From: Pseudomonas kilonensis
Lineage (GTDB): Bacteria > Pseudomonadota > Gammaproteobacteria > Pseudomonadales > Pseudomonadaceae
DNA: 64,000 bases
Assembly: GCF_001269885.1 (NCBI RefSeq)
Contig: NZ_LHVH01000035.1
Span: forward strand, 62,001-126,000
Direction: 5' to 3'
The notes under the pieces are model-generated. The model had not been told where the DNA came from. It was given only the letters and a program-made list of their open reading frames with translations, and searched no databases. This document shows positions 7,855 to 15,709 of this stretch, piece after piece. Within the stretch, counting starts at the first letter, position 1. The number at the start of each line of letters is the position of its first letter. A program made the translations under genes and the position numbers.

Positions 7855-9649
7855 GCCTTTCAGCGCCGCCCAGGCCGTTGCCGCCGGCACCGACTTCGCC
7901 GAACTGCAGCTCGGGCCTTTGGGCCTGTTCTGGAATGAATACCGCCCCGCAGACGGTGCCTGCCGGATCTGGCATTGGCAAGACGCCATGCCCCGCTGCC
8001 TGACACCGGACGGGTTCAGCGCGCGCAGCCGAGTCTATGAATACGGCGGTGGATCATTCTGCCTGAGCCATGACGGTGTGCTGTTCGTCAATGAGGCCGA
8101 CCAGCAGCTGTACCACCAATCCCTGAACGACGAACGCCCCGTAGCGCTGACCTCGGGTGACTGCCGCTATGGGGATCTGAGCTTCGCCGACGGCCAGGTA
8201 TTGGCGGTGGAAGAACAGGCCAACCAGCATCGCCTGGTGTCGATCGGGCTGGTGGATCATCAGCGACATCTGCTGGCCGAAGGTGCAGATTTCTACGCGT
8301 CACCCACCGTGAGCCCGGACGGCCAGCGGCTCGCCTGGATAGAGTGGAGCCGTCCGCATCAACCCTGGACCGCCACGCGCTTGATGCTGGCCGAGCGCAA
8401 CGCTACGGGTTGGGGTGCGCCACGCTGTGTCGCGGGCAACGGTGAAGAAGAGTCCATCCAGCAACCGCGCTTCGATGCGGCCAGTCGTCTTTATTGCCTG
8501 ACTGATCGCGGTGGTTATTGGCAGCCTTGGCTGGAGTCGGCCCAGGGCCTGGAACCGCTGCCTGCCGCCCAAGCCGATCACGCCCCAGCGCCGTGGCAAC
8601 TGGGTGGCTGCACCTGGCTGCCGCTGGGCGAACACGCGTACCTGGCCAGTTGGACCGAAGCGGGTTTCGGGCGCCTGGGCCTGTGCCACGGTGACGATGC
8701 CGATGAGGACTTCACCGGCACCTACACCCGCTTTCGTAGCCTGGCGTTGGATGAGCGGTTCATCTACGCCGTTGCAGCCTCGCCGACCCGCCCATCGGCG
8801 GTCATTACCATTGAGCGGCATAGCCACGAAGTGGCCGTGCTGGCTGGCGGCGTCACGCCATTGCCCGTCGAACAGATCAGCCGTCCTCGCACCCTGCGCT
8901 ATCCATCCGCGTCAGGCGAGGCCCACGGGTTCTTTTACCCGGCCATGAACGCACCCGCAAAGCCGCCCTTGGTGGTGTTCATTCACGGCGGCCCCACCTC
9001 GGCCTGTTATCCCTTGTTCGACCCGCGTATCCAGTATTGGACCCAACGTGGCTTTGCCGTCGCCGATCTCAACTACCGCGGCAGCAGCGGCTATGGCCGG
9101 GCCTATCGGCAGGCGTTGCATTTGAATTGGGGCGTGGTGGATGTCGAGGACGCCTGCGCGGTGGTCGCGTATCTGGACGAACAAGGCCTGGTCGATGGCC
9201 GACGTGCGTTCATTCGCGGTGGCAGTGCCGGTGGCTACACGACCCTCTGTGCCTTGGCATTCCATGATGTATTCCGCGCCGGCGCCAGCCTCTATGGCGT
9301 GAGCGACCCTGTCGCCCTGGCCCGTGCTACGCACAAGTTCGAAGGTGATTATCTGGACTGGCTGATCGGCGATCCGCAACAGGACGTCGAACGCTATCAC
9401 GCCCGCACCCCGCTGTTGCACGCCGGGAACATCCGCGTGCCGGTGATCTTTTTCCAGGGTGAGCTGGACGTGGTGGTCGTACCGCAGCAAACCCGCGACA
9501 TGGTCAGTGCTTTACAGGCCAACGGCGTGGCGGTCGAGGCGCACTACTATCCCGATGAGCGCCACGGTTTTCGCAAGGCCGCGAACCAGGCCCATGCGCT
9601 GGAGCATGAGTGGTTGTTCTATCGCAAGGTGATGGATGGCGACCTGTAG
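7820..9649 (+). CDS. S9 prolyl-oligopeptidase-family peptidase linked to the pqq operon
   Basis: A 609-residue alpha/beta-hydrolase peptidase with an N-terminal beta-propeller. The triad can be placed at Ser469 (GGSAGGYTT), Asp550 (FFQGELDVVV) and His582 (DERHGFRK), with an oxyanion motif FIHGGPTSA. It overlaps pqqE by 35 bp, so it is co-translated with the PQQ operon; fluorescent pseudomonads keep such a peptidase here (called pqqM or pqqG by some authors). A role in trimming PqqA-derived peptides is inferred from position only. No signal peptide is seen, so it is probably cytoplasmic. Confidence 0.88.
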   Translation: MNETRASSPKAEPFSAAQAVAAGTDFAELQLGPLGLFWNEYRPADGACRIWHWQDAMPRCLTPDGFSARSRVYEYGGGSFCLSHDGVLFVNEADQQLYHQSLNDERPVALTSGDCRYGDLSFADGQVLAVEEQANQHRLVSIGLVDHQRHLLAEGADFYASPTVSPDGQRLAWIEWSRPHQPWTATRLMLAERNATGWGAPRCVAGNGEEESIQQPRFDAASRLYCLTDRGGYWQPWLESAQGLEPLPAAQADHAPAPWQLGGCTWLPLGEHAYLASWTEAGFGRLGLCHGDDADEDFTGTYTRFRSLALDERFIYAVAASPTRPSAVITIERHSHEVAVLAGGVTPLPVEQISRPRTLRYPSASGEAHGFFYPAMNAPAKPPLVVFIHGGPTSACYPLFDPRIQYWTQRGFAVADLNYRGSSGYGRAYRQALHLNWGVVDVEDACAVVAYLDEQGLVDGRRAFIRGGSAGGYTTLCALAFHDVFRAGASLYGVSDPVALARATHKFEGDYLDWLIGDPQQDVERYHARTPLLHAGNIRVPVIFFQGELDVVVVPQQTRDMVSALQANGVAVEAHYYPDERHGFRKAANQAHALEHEWLFYRKVMDGDL

Positions 9650-9661
9650 GATGCCAAAAAA

Positions 9662-9687
9662 CTGTGGGAGCAAGCTCGCTCCCACAG
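9662..9687. terminator. Short hairpin between convergent peptidase and yqaE-like genes
   Basis: A 10-bp perfect stem (CTGTGGGAGC / GCTCCCACAG) with a 6-base loop lies between two convergent genes. It looks like a collapsed REP core and could serve as a bidirectional terminator, though there is no clear T tract. Confidence 0.5.
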
Positions 9688-9708
9688 GGGGTTCTATAAC
9701 CGATGAGT

Positions 9709-9867
9709 TCAGCGCTTGGCGATGATGTACACCGCATGGACGATGCCAGGGATATAACCCAGCAGCGTCAGCAGGATATTCAGCCAGAAAGCCCCGCCGA
9801 AGCCGACCTGCAGGAACACTCCCAGTGGCGGCAGCAGGATGGCGATAATGATGCGAATGAAATCCAT
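9709..9867 (-). CDS. YqaE/Pmp3-family membrane peptide
   Basis: A 52-residue protein starting MDFIRIIIAILLPPLGVFL and continuing with a second hydrophobic segment (FWLNILLTLLGYIPGIVHAVY). Two short membrane helices joined by a Gly/Phe turn and the LPPLGV motif define the Pmp3/YqaE family, linked to membrane potential and salt or cold stress. The start at 9867 is preferred because AGGGAG lies just upstream; an in-frame extension to 9912 lacks a ribosome site. It is transcribed toward the pqq peptidase. Confidence 0.9.
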   Translation of the reverse strand: MDFIRIIIAILLPPLGVFLQVGFGGAFWLNILLTLLGYIPGIVHAVYIIAKR

Positions 9868-10000
9868 GGATAACTCCCTGATCGACGATGGCCAAATTGC
9901 CCTATAGCTCATTGACCCCAGGCCGCTCGCCAGGGTTCAGTGAAACGCAACCAGAAGCAGCCTCGATGGAGGGCGCCTGCCAGGAACAAAAAACGCAGGC

Positions 10001-10029
10001 AAAAGAAAGCCCCGCCGAAGCGGGGCTTT
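10001..10029 (-). terminator. Terminator of the Rsm sRNA
   Basis: A 9-bp perfect GC-rich stem (10006-10014 with 10021-10029), followed on the minus strand by CTTTT. Confidence 0.85.
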
Positions 10030-10121
10030 GCAGACTGTTTCCCTGACGTCCATTTCACTCCGCCGTCCTGGCAGAATCCTACGTGTCCGTGTCGTTACTT
10101 TGCGCGTCCTGCGCTACATCC
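10001..10121 (-). ncRNA. rsmY: GacA-dependent Rsm decoy sRNA (RsmX/Y/Z family, probably RsmY)
   Basis: Read on the minus strand, about 120 nt contain eight GGA triplets, most in unpaired A/C-rich contexts such as AUGGAUG, CAGGACG, ACGGACA, UAGGAUU and AUGGACG. It ends in a perfect terminator (AAAGCCCCG, loop, CGGGGCUUU, then CUUUU; 10029-10001). This is the design of the RNAs that sequester RsmA/RsmE and relieve translational repression of secondary metabolism and biofilm genes. A GacA box lies about 60-80 nt upstream of the inferred start. The 5' end (near 10121) is estimated from a TAATCT -10-like element. P. putida rsmY lies next to the equivalent acyl-CoA dehydrogenase gene (PP_0370), which favours rsmY; rsmX cannot be excluded. 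Confidence 0.82.
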
Positions 10122-10176
10122 ATGGAAGCTAGATTAGCCCTGGATCCAATCCGCCGGTAGAGGGAAAACGCCAGCA

Positions 10177-10204
10177 CGATGTGTAAGAGAATGCTTACAC
10201 ATCG
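10177..10204 (-). promoter_or_regulatory. GacA upstream activating sequence
   Basis: The 18-bp core at 10182-10199 is TGTAAG-N6-CTTACA, an exact match to the GacA box found upstream of rsmX/Y/Z genes. The palindrome extends to 11 bp per arm (CGATGTGTAAG / CTTACACATCG). It sits between the acyl-CoA dehydrogenase stop (10213) and the sRNA. Confidence 0.9.
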
Positions 10205-10212
10205 TCATGATT

Positions 10213-11991
10213 TCAGAACTGGCCGGCTTCCAGCAGGAACAGCGACTCGCTGCCCGCCTTGACCGAAGCGCTCAAGGAGTGAATACGCGGCAGCAGGCGG
10301 GCGAAATAGAACCGCGCCGTGCCCAGTTTGCTCGCGTAGAAATCATCCTGGCTTTCTTTGCCCAAGGCCGCCCTGGCCATCAGCGCCCACATGTAGGCAT
10401 ACGCGGTGTAGCCAAACGCCTGGAGATACTCCACCGACGCCGCGCCGATTTCGTTCGGGTTGCTTTTCGCCCGGTCCAACAGCCAGTCGGTCAACTCGTC
10501 CAGCGTGTCGACAGCGCTGTTCAACGGCTTGATGAACTCCGCCAGATCGCTGTTCGCGGTGGCCGTGAAGTGACGGATTTCATCGGCAAACAACTTGTAG
10601 AACGCACCGCCGCTGCCGACGATCTTGCGCCCCACCAGGTCCAGCGCCTGGATACCGTTGGTGCCTTCGTAGATCTGGGTGATACGCACATCGCGCACCA
10701 GTTGCTCCTGGCCCCATTCACGAATGTAACCGTGGCCGCCGAACACCTGTTGACCATGGACGGTGGTTTCCAGGCCCAGGTCGGTCAGGAAGGCCTTCGC
10801 CACCGGCGTCAGCAACGCCACCAGGTCTTCGGCGCGCTTGCGAGTGGTTGGGTCTTCGCTGAACTTGGCGGTATCCAGTTGCATCGCCACGTAGGTGGAA
10901 AAGGCCCGACCGCCTTCGTTCGAGGCTTTCATGGTCAGCAGCATCCGACGCACGTCGGGGTGGACGATGATCGGGTCAGCGACCTTGTCCTTGTTCTGCG
11001 CACCGGTTGGCGAACGACTTTGCAGGCGGTCACGGGCATATTCGATGGCGTTCTGGTAGGAACGCTCACCGGAGGCCAGGCCCTGGATACCCACCCCCAG
11101 GCGCTCGTAGTTCATCATGGTGAACATCGCCGCCAGGCCCTTGTTCGGCTCGCCCACCAGATAACCCACGGCTTCGTCGAAGTTCATCACGCAGGTGGCG
11201 GACGCCTGGATGCCCATCTTGTGTTCGATCGACCCGCAGTTGGCCGCGTTGCGCGCGCCCAGGCTGCCGTCGGCATTGACCATGAACTTGGGCACCAGGA
11301 ACAGCGAGATGCCCTTGGGGCCTGCCGGCGCGTCCGGCAGTTTCGCCAGCACCAGGTGAATGATGTTCTCGGTGAGGTCGTGTTCGCCGCCAGTGATGAA
11401 AATTTTCGTGCCACTGACCTTGTAGGAACCGTCGGCCTGGGGGTCGGCCTTGGTGCGGATGATCCCCAGGTCCGTACCGGCATGAGGCTCGGTCAGGCAC
11501 ATGGAACCGGCCCAGACGCCGGCGTACATGTTCGGCAGGTACGCCGCTTTCAGTTCTTCACTGGCGTGGGCATTGATCGACAGGCAGGCGCCGGCGGTCA
11601 ACATCGGGTACAAACCGAAGGACAGGCTGGCGGAGTTGACCATTTCCTCGACCTGGGCCGAAACGGCCTTGGGCATGCCCATGCCGCCGTACACCGGGTC
11701 ACCGCCGACACCGACCCAACCACCTTCAGCGTAAGTCTTGTAGGCCTGTGGAAAACCTGCCGGCGTGGTGACGGCGCCGTCGGCCCAGTGGCAACCTTCT
11801 TCGTCAGCGGCGCGGCTGAGGGGCGCGATGCTTTTGCTGGTGACTTTGCCGGCTTCTTCAAGGATCGCTTCGACCGTTTCGGCATCCACGGTGTCGGCCA
11901 GCGCCGGCAATTGGGCCCAGAGTTTCGCGACCTCGAACACTTCATTGAGGACGAAGCGCATATCGCGCAGGGGCGCTTTGTAGTCAGCCAT
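10213..11991 (-). CDS. Acyl-CoA dehydrogenase, long FadE-type (paralog 1)
   Basis: A 592-residue FAD-dependent acyl-CoA dehydrogenase of the long bacterial type: N-terminal extension (MADYKAPLRDMRF), the usual three-domain core and an extra C-terminal helical domain. Visible motifs include MCLTEPHAGTDLG (acyl and FAD contact), GTKIFITGGEHDL and QVFGGHGYIREWGQEQ. It catalyses the first step of fatty-acid beta-oxidation. The start at 11991 matches its two paralogs; an extension to 12087 is not credible. The three paralogs in this window correspond to the P. aeruginosa PA0506-PA0508 cluster (FadE1/FadE2 group). Its chain-length preference cannot be read from the sequence. Confidence 0.9.
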   Translation of the reverse strand: MADYKAPLRDMRFVLNEVFEVAKLWAQLPALADTVDAETVEAILEEAGKVTSKSIAPLSRAADEEGCHWADGAVTTPAGFPQAYKTYAEGGWVGVGGDPVYGGMGMPKAVSAQVEEMVNSASLSFGLYPMLTAGACLSINAHASEELKAAYLPNMYAGVWAGSMCLTEPHAGTDLGIIRTKADPQADGSYKVSGTKIFITGGEHDLTENIIHLVLAKLPDAPAGPKGISLFLVPKFMVNADGSLGARNAANCGSIEHKMGIQASATCVMNFDEAVGYLVGEPNKGLAAMFTMMNYERLGVGIQGLASGERSYQNAIEYARDRLQSRSPTGAQNKDKVADPIIVHPDVRRMLLTMKASNEGGRAFSTYVAMQLDTAKFSEDPTTRKRAEDLVALLTPVAKAFLTDLGLETTVHGQQVFGGHGYIREWGQEQLVRDVRITQIYEGTNGIQALDLVGRKIVGSGGAFYKLFADEIRHFTATANSDLAEFIKPLNSAVDTLDELTDWLLDRAKSNPNEIGAASVEYLQAFGYTAYAYMWALMARAALGKESQDDFYASKLGTARFYFARLLPRIHSLSASVKAGSESLFLLEAGQF

Positions 11992-12120
11992 GGCAAACCT
12001 CGCAGGATCTAAACAGTTGGTTCGTAAAAGACGGTTTTCGCAATGACCTGAGTGTACCTCAACAACTTTTGCGACACATAGGGTCAACCCATGACCGTTT
12101 TGTTATTTTTAGTCACAACG

Positions 12121-12186
12121 AAAGATCGCAGGCTCCTACAGGGAATACGCATTTCAATGTAGGAGCTGGCGAAGCCTGCGATCTTT
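12121..12186. repeat. REP-like inverted repeat, GTAGGAGCTGGCGAAGCCTGC class
   Basis: AAAGATCGCAGGC plus TCCTACA on the left pair with TGTAGGAGC and GCCTGCGATCTTT on the right. It lies between two acyl-CoA dehydrogenase genes and may end the upstream transcript. Confidence 0.75.
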
Positions 12187-12200
12187 GGCATTCCTCTCAA

Positions 12201-13997
12201 TCAAAGCGCAAACAACTCCGCCGGCAACTTCATCAGGCAATCACTCCCGGCCTCGACGGCAGCCCGATGGGCGGTCGTGCGCGGCAACAGGCGCTTGAAG
12301 TAAAACTCGCACGTCGCCAATTTGGCCCGGCAAAAATCGTCATCTCCAGTGCCACTGTCGAGTTGCGCCTGGGCCACCAAGGCCATGCGCAGCCACAGGT
12401 AGGCCAGGATGATGTAGCCGCTGTACATCAGGTAATCCACGGAGGCAGCGCCCACTTCATCGGGATTTTTCATGGCGGCCATGCCGACCCGGGTGGTCAG
12501 TTCGCCCCATTGCTGGTTGAGCCCGTCGAGTTGCGCGACGTAATCCTTGAGCTGCGGATGTCCGGCATTCGCGGCGCAGAATTTGTGGACGATCCGGGTA
12601 AAACCGCGCAACAACTTGCCCTGGCTGCCCAGCACCTTGCGCCCCAGCAGATCCAGGGCCTGGATGCCATTGGTGCCCTCGTAGATCGGCGCGATGCGGC
12701 AATCGCGCACCAACTGCTCCATGCCCCACTCACGAATGAAGCCGTGACCGCCGAACACTTGCATGCCGTGGTTGGTCACCTCCAGCCCGGTGTCGGTCAT
12801 GAAGGCTTTGCAGATCGGGGTGAGGAACGCCAGCAGGTCCTCGGCCTCCTGGCGGGCGGTTTCGTCCGGGCTCAGGTGCGCGGTATCGAGCAATTGCGCG
12901 GTGAAATACGTCAGCGCCCGGTTGCCTTCGTTGAAGGCCTTCATGGTCAGCAACATCCTGCGCACATCGGGATGGACGATGATCGGGTCGGCGACCTTTT
13001 CCGGCGCCTTGGGGCCGGTCAGCGCGCGCATCTGCAACCGGTCGTTGGCGTATTTGATCGCGCCCTGGAAGCTCGCCTCGCCCAGGCACAGGCCCTGCAT
13101 GCCGGTACCGAGCCGGGCGTGGTTCATCATGGTGAACATGCAATTGAGGCCCTTGTTCGGCTCGCCGATCAGGACCCCCTTGGCCCCATCGAAATTCAGC
13201 ACGCAGGTGGCCGAGGCCTTGATGCCCATCTTGTGTTCGATCGAACCACAGGACACGCCATTGCGTGCCCCGGCCTCACCCGTGGCGTCGGGCAGGAACT
13301 TGGGCACGATGAACAACGAGATGCCTTTGGTCCCGGCAGGAGCGTCCGGCAACTTGGCCAGCACCAGGTGGATGATGTTATCGCTCATGTCGTGTTCGCC
13401 GGCGGAAATGAAGATCTTGCTGCCGGAGATCGCGTAGCTGCCATCGGCCTGTGGCACGGCGCGGGTTTTGATGATGCCCAGGTCGGTGCCGCAGTGGGCT
13501 TCGGTCAGGCACATGGTGCCGGTCCACTGGCCGGCGGTGAGTTTGCTCAGGTAGGTCTGTTTCTGTTCTTCCGTGCCGTGGGCGTGAATCGCCGACATGG
13601 CACCGTGAGTCAGGCCCGGGTACATGCCCCAGGACGTGTTGCTGGAGCCGATCATCTCGCTGATGACCAGGCCCAGGGAGCTGGGCAATCCCTGGCCACC
13701 ATAAGCCGGATCTGCCGCCAAGCCGTGCCAGCCGCCTTCCACGTACTGTGCGAAAGCCTGCTTGAAGCCTGTCGGCGTGGTGACCACGCCGCTGTCGAAA
13801 TGGCACCCCTCTTCGTCACCGGAACGATTGAGTGGCGCCAGCACGTTCTCGCAGAATCTGGCACCTTCCTCGAGGATCGCGCTGACCATGTCCGGGCTGG
13901 CATCGCTGACGCCCAGCTCGGCATAACGGCCATGGAAATCGAAGACGTGATCGATCAGAAAGCGCATGTCGCGCAGCGGGGCTTTGTACTCGGGCAT
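12201..13997 (-). CDS. Acyl-CoA dehydrogenase, long FadE-type (paralog 2)
   Basis: A 598-residue paralog of the gene at 10213-11991, starting MPEYKAPLRDMRFLIDHVF. It keeps MCLTEAHCGTDLGIIKTRA, GSKIFISAGEHDMSDNI and QVFGGHGFIREWGMEQLVRD. It would oxidise fatty acyl-CoA to the 2-enoyl-CoA, passing electrons to ETF. It is transcribed leftward like its neighbours and separated from paralog 1 by a REP element, so it is likely a separate transcript. Three copies of one long-form enzyme so close together suggest split chain-length or condition specificity; that is inference. Confidence 0.9.
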   Translation of the reverse strand: MPEYKAPLRDMRFLIDHVFDFHGRYAELGVSDASPDMVSAILEEGARFCENVLAPLNRSGDEEGCHFDSGVVTTPTGFKQAFAQYVEGGWHGLAADPAYGGQGLPSSLGLVISEMIGSSNTSWGMYPGLTHGAMSAIHAHGTEEQKQTYLSKLTAGQWTGTMCLTEAHCGTDLGIIKTRAVPQADGSYAISGSKIFISAGEHDMSDNIIHLVLAKLPDAPAGTKGISLFIVPKFLPDATGEAGARNGVSCGSIEHKMGIKASATCVLNFDGAKGVLIGEPNKGLNCMFTMMNHARLGTGMQGLCLGEASFQGAIKYANDRLQMRALTGPKAPEKVADPIIVHPDVRRMLLTMKAFNEGNRALTYFTAQLLDTAHLSPDETARQEAEDLLAFLTPICKAFMTDTGLEVTNHGMQVFGGHGFIREWGMEQLVRDCRIAPIYEGTNGIQALDLLGRKVLGSQGKLLRGFTRIVHKFCAANAGHPQLKDYVAQLDGLNQQWGELTTRVGMAAMKNPDEVGAASVDYLMYSGYIILAYLWLRMALVAQAQLDSGTGDDDFCRAKLATCEFYFKRLLPRTTAHRAAVEAGSDCLMKLPAELFAL

Positions 13998-14088
13998 GGT
14001 GGTTTTCTCCGGTAGCAGATCGTTTCAACCTACTGCCGGCCACCGAGGCTCACAATCACAGTCCAGGCGCTGAATGCGCCGTCATCAC

Positions 14089-15414
14089 TCAACCCGCGGC
14101 AGCCTCCATGCGCACCGCACCGCGGCGGTTCTGGCCGAAGGCAATCACACAGTTACGCCCCGCGCCCTTGGCGTTATAGAGCGCCTGGTCGGCGGACTTG
14201 AGCACTTCTTCAGGCGTGCGTTGCTCGAGGCGTTCCGCGACGCCGATGCTGACCGTCACCGAGACGCTGGATGCGCCGGCGCCAGAACGACGCTGGCGAC
14301 CTTGTTGATCGTCCTGGGGACGGCTGTCGGAATTACGCAGCTGGATGGCGTACGTCTCGATGGACTGGCGGATGACCTCCAAATGGGGCATGCACTCGTC
14401 GATGGTCTTGCCTGCGAACACCAGGGCAAATTCCTCACCGCCGTAGCGATACGCCCTACCGCCACCGCCGATCTTCGACAATTTGCTGGCCACCAGGCGC
14501 AGGACCTGGTCACCCACATCGTGGCCGTGGGTGTCGTTGAATTTCTTGAAGTGGTCCACGTCGCTCATCGCCAGTACATAATTGCGTCCCAGGCGCTGCA
14601 TGCGTTCGTTCAGCGCCCGACGACCCGGCAGGCCGGTCAGCTCGTCACGGAAGGCCATTTGATAGGCCTCGTGGGAAACCGCCGCAGCGATCATCAGCAT
14701 CACCTGGCTGCACATGATGTTCAGGGTGAACGGCAGGATAAAAGTCTTCGGCAGCATCCAGAACAACCCGAGCAACCCCACCAGTTGCGCCGCGTGCAGT
14801 GGCCGGGGGTTGCGCCAATATTGCCAGGCCAGCAGCAGGAATGCGGCGGCGAACATCGGGTAGGACAACTGGATCAGGCTCATCCAGGCGCCGTGCAACG
14901 CGGGCCAGCGGATTTCCGAAAGCCACAACAGCAAGGCTTGGGGGAAACTCTGCTCCAGGGCCAGCGCCACGCTGCCAAAGACCAGCAATACCGCGAACCG
15001 CGCCACCATGTCCTGGAACAAGTGGGTGCGCTCCTGCCACGCCGCGAACAGCCCGAACAACAGCGGCAACAACAGGCAAACGAGATGGAACACCACCGCC
15101 GCGTCTTCGCGCACCTTGCCGTTATCGCGGTAGAAGTCGGTCTGGGTGTCCAGGAGGAAGTAGGCGATGTACACCGTGACCATCAGGAACAGTTCACGTT
15201 GACGTCGGTAGACCGCGCAATACGCCCCGCCCAGCAACAACACCAGCGTGGGGAGCACGTTGAACAGCGAGGTGAAGAAAACGTTGAGATCCTTGACGTA
15301 GGCAGCCGCAAGCCCCGCCAGCAACAGCAGCAATGACGGTAGGAAATGGCTTAAACGTACAGCGGAAGAACGCGGCAAGGGTAAAGCTCCGACCCGGCTG
15401 ATCAAAGATGGCAT
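14089..15414 (-). CDS. Membrane-bound diguanylate cyclase (GGDEF)
   Basis: A 441-residue protein. The N-terminal half has several hydrophobic membrane segments (for example FLPSLLLLLAGLAAAYV), and the C-terminal half is a GGDEF domain with the active-site sequence GGEEF at residues 325-329. Motifs DELTGLPGRRALNERM and SDVDHFKKFNDTHGHDVGDQ are the standard substrate and metal-binding elements. GGEEF domains are generally active in making c-di-GMP from two GTP. No RxxD inhibitory site is seen five residues before the motif, so product inhibition may be absent. It lies between acyl-CoA dehydrogenase paralogs 2 and 3. Confidence 0.9.
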   Translation of the reverse strand: MPSLISRVGALPLPRSSAVRLSHFLPSLLLLLAGLAAAYVKDLNVFFTSLFNVLPTLVLLLGGAYCAVYRRQRELFLMVTVYIAYFLLDTQTDFYRDNGKVREDAAVVFHLVCLLLPLLFGLFAAWQERTHLFQDMVARFAVLLVFGSVALALEQSFPQALLLWLSEIRWPALHGAWMSLIQLSYPMFAAAFLLLAWQYWRNPRPLHAAQLVGLLGLFWMLPKTFILPFTLNIMCSQVMLMIAAAVSHEAYQMAFRDELTGLPGRRALNERMQRLGRNYVLAMSDVDHFKKFNDTHGHDVGDQVLRLVASKLSKIGGGGRAYRYGGEEFALVFAGKTIDECMPHLEVIRQSIETYAIQLRNSDSRPQDDQQGRQRRSGAGASSVSVTVSIGVAERLEQRTPEEVLKSADQALYNAKGAGRNCVIAFGQNRRGAVRMEAAAG

Positions 15415-15543
15415 TGTGCCTGCAACTGGAGCAGTAAGGCACGCGAGATGTGACAGATGTCACACTGCCATCGCTGTAACGGCAGAGGGGACGGTTTTCT
15501 TAGGGTCGAGTTGGATGAATATTGTTTCAGGATCGCGGTTGAT

Positions 15544-15638
15544 CCTGTGGGAGCGGGCTTGCTCGCGAAGGCGGTGGGTCTGCTTGCATTGATGTTGAAT
15601 GTGCAGCCGCCTTCGCGAGCAAGCCCGCTCCCACAAGG
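15544..15638. repeat. REP pair, GTGGGAGCGGGCTTGCTCGC class
   Basis: Arms 15544-15574 and 15607-15638 are near-perfect inverted copies. It lies between the diguanylate cyclase start and the end of acyl-CoA dehydrogenase paralog 3. Confidence 0.85.
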
Positions 15639-15656
15639 GGATTTGTGGCAGACATG

Positions 15657-15691
15657 AAAAAGCCGCTGCTCCCGAAGAAGCAGCGGCTTTT
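15657..15691 (-). terminator. Terminator of acyl-CoA dehydrogenase paralog 3
   Basis: AAAAGCCGCTGCT (15657-15669) pairs perfectly with AGCAGCGGCTTTT (15679-15691). It sits 18 bp after the stop of the leftward gene and has T runs on both strands. Confidence 0.85.
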
Positions 15692-15709
15692 GGAAGAACC
15701 ACGTGAGGC

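Noticed and set aside
10177..10204. Hairpin read as the terminator of acyl-CoA dehydrogenase paralog 1
   Set aside because: There is no T tract, and the sequence is an exact GacA box placed correctly before a GGA-rich RNA, which explains it better.
10207..12012. A 601-codon open frame on the plus strand opposite acyl-CoA dehydrogenase paralog 1 (similar ones at 12069-14015 and 15782-17539)
   Set aside because: These frames mirror the codons of clear acyl-CoA dehydrogenase genes in GC-rich DNA. They recur opposite all three paralogs, and have no recognisable motifs.
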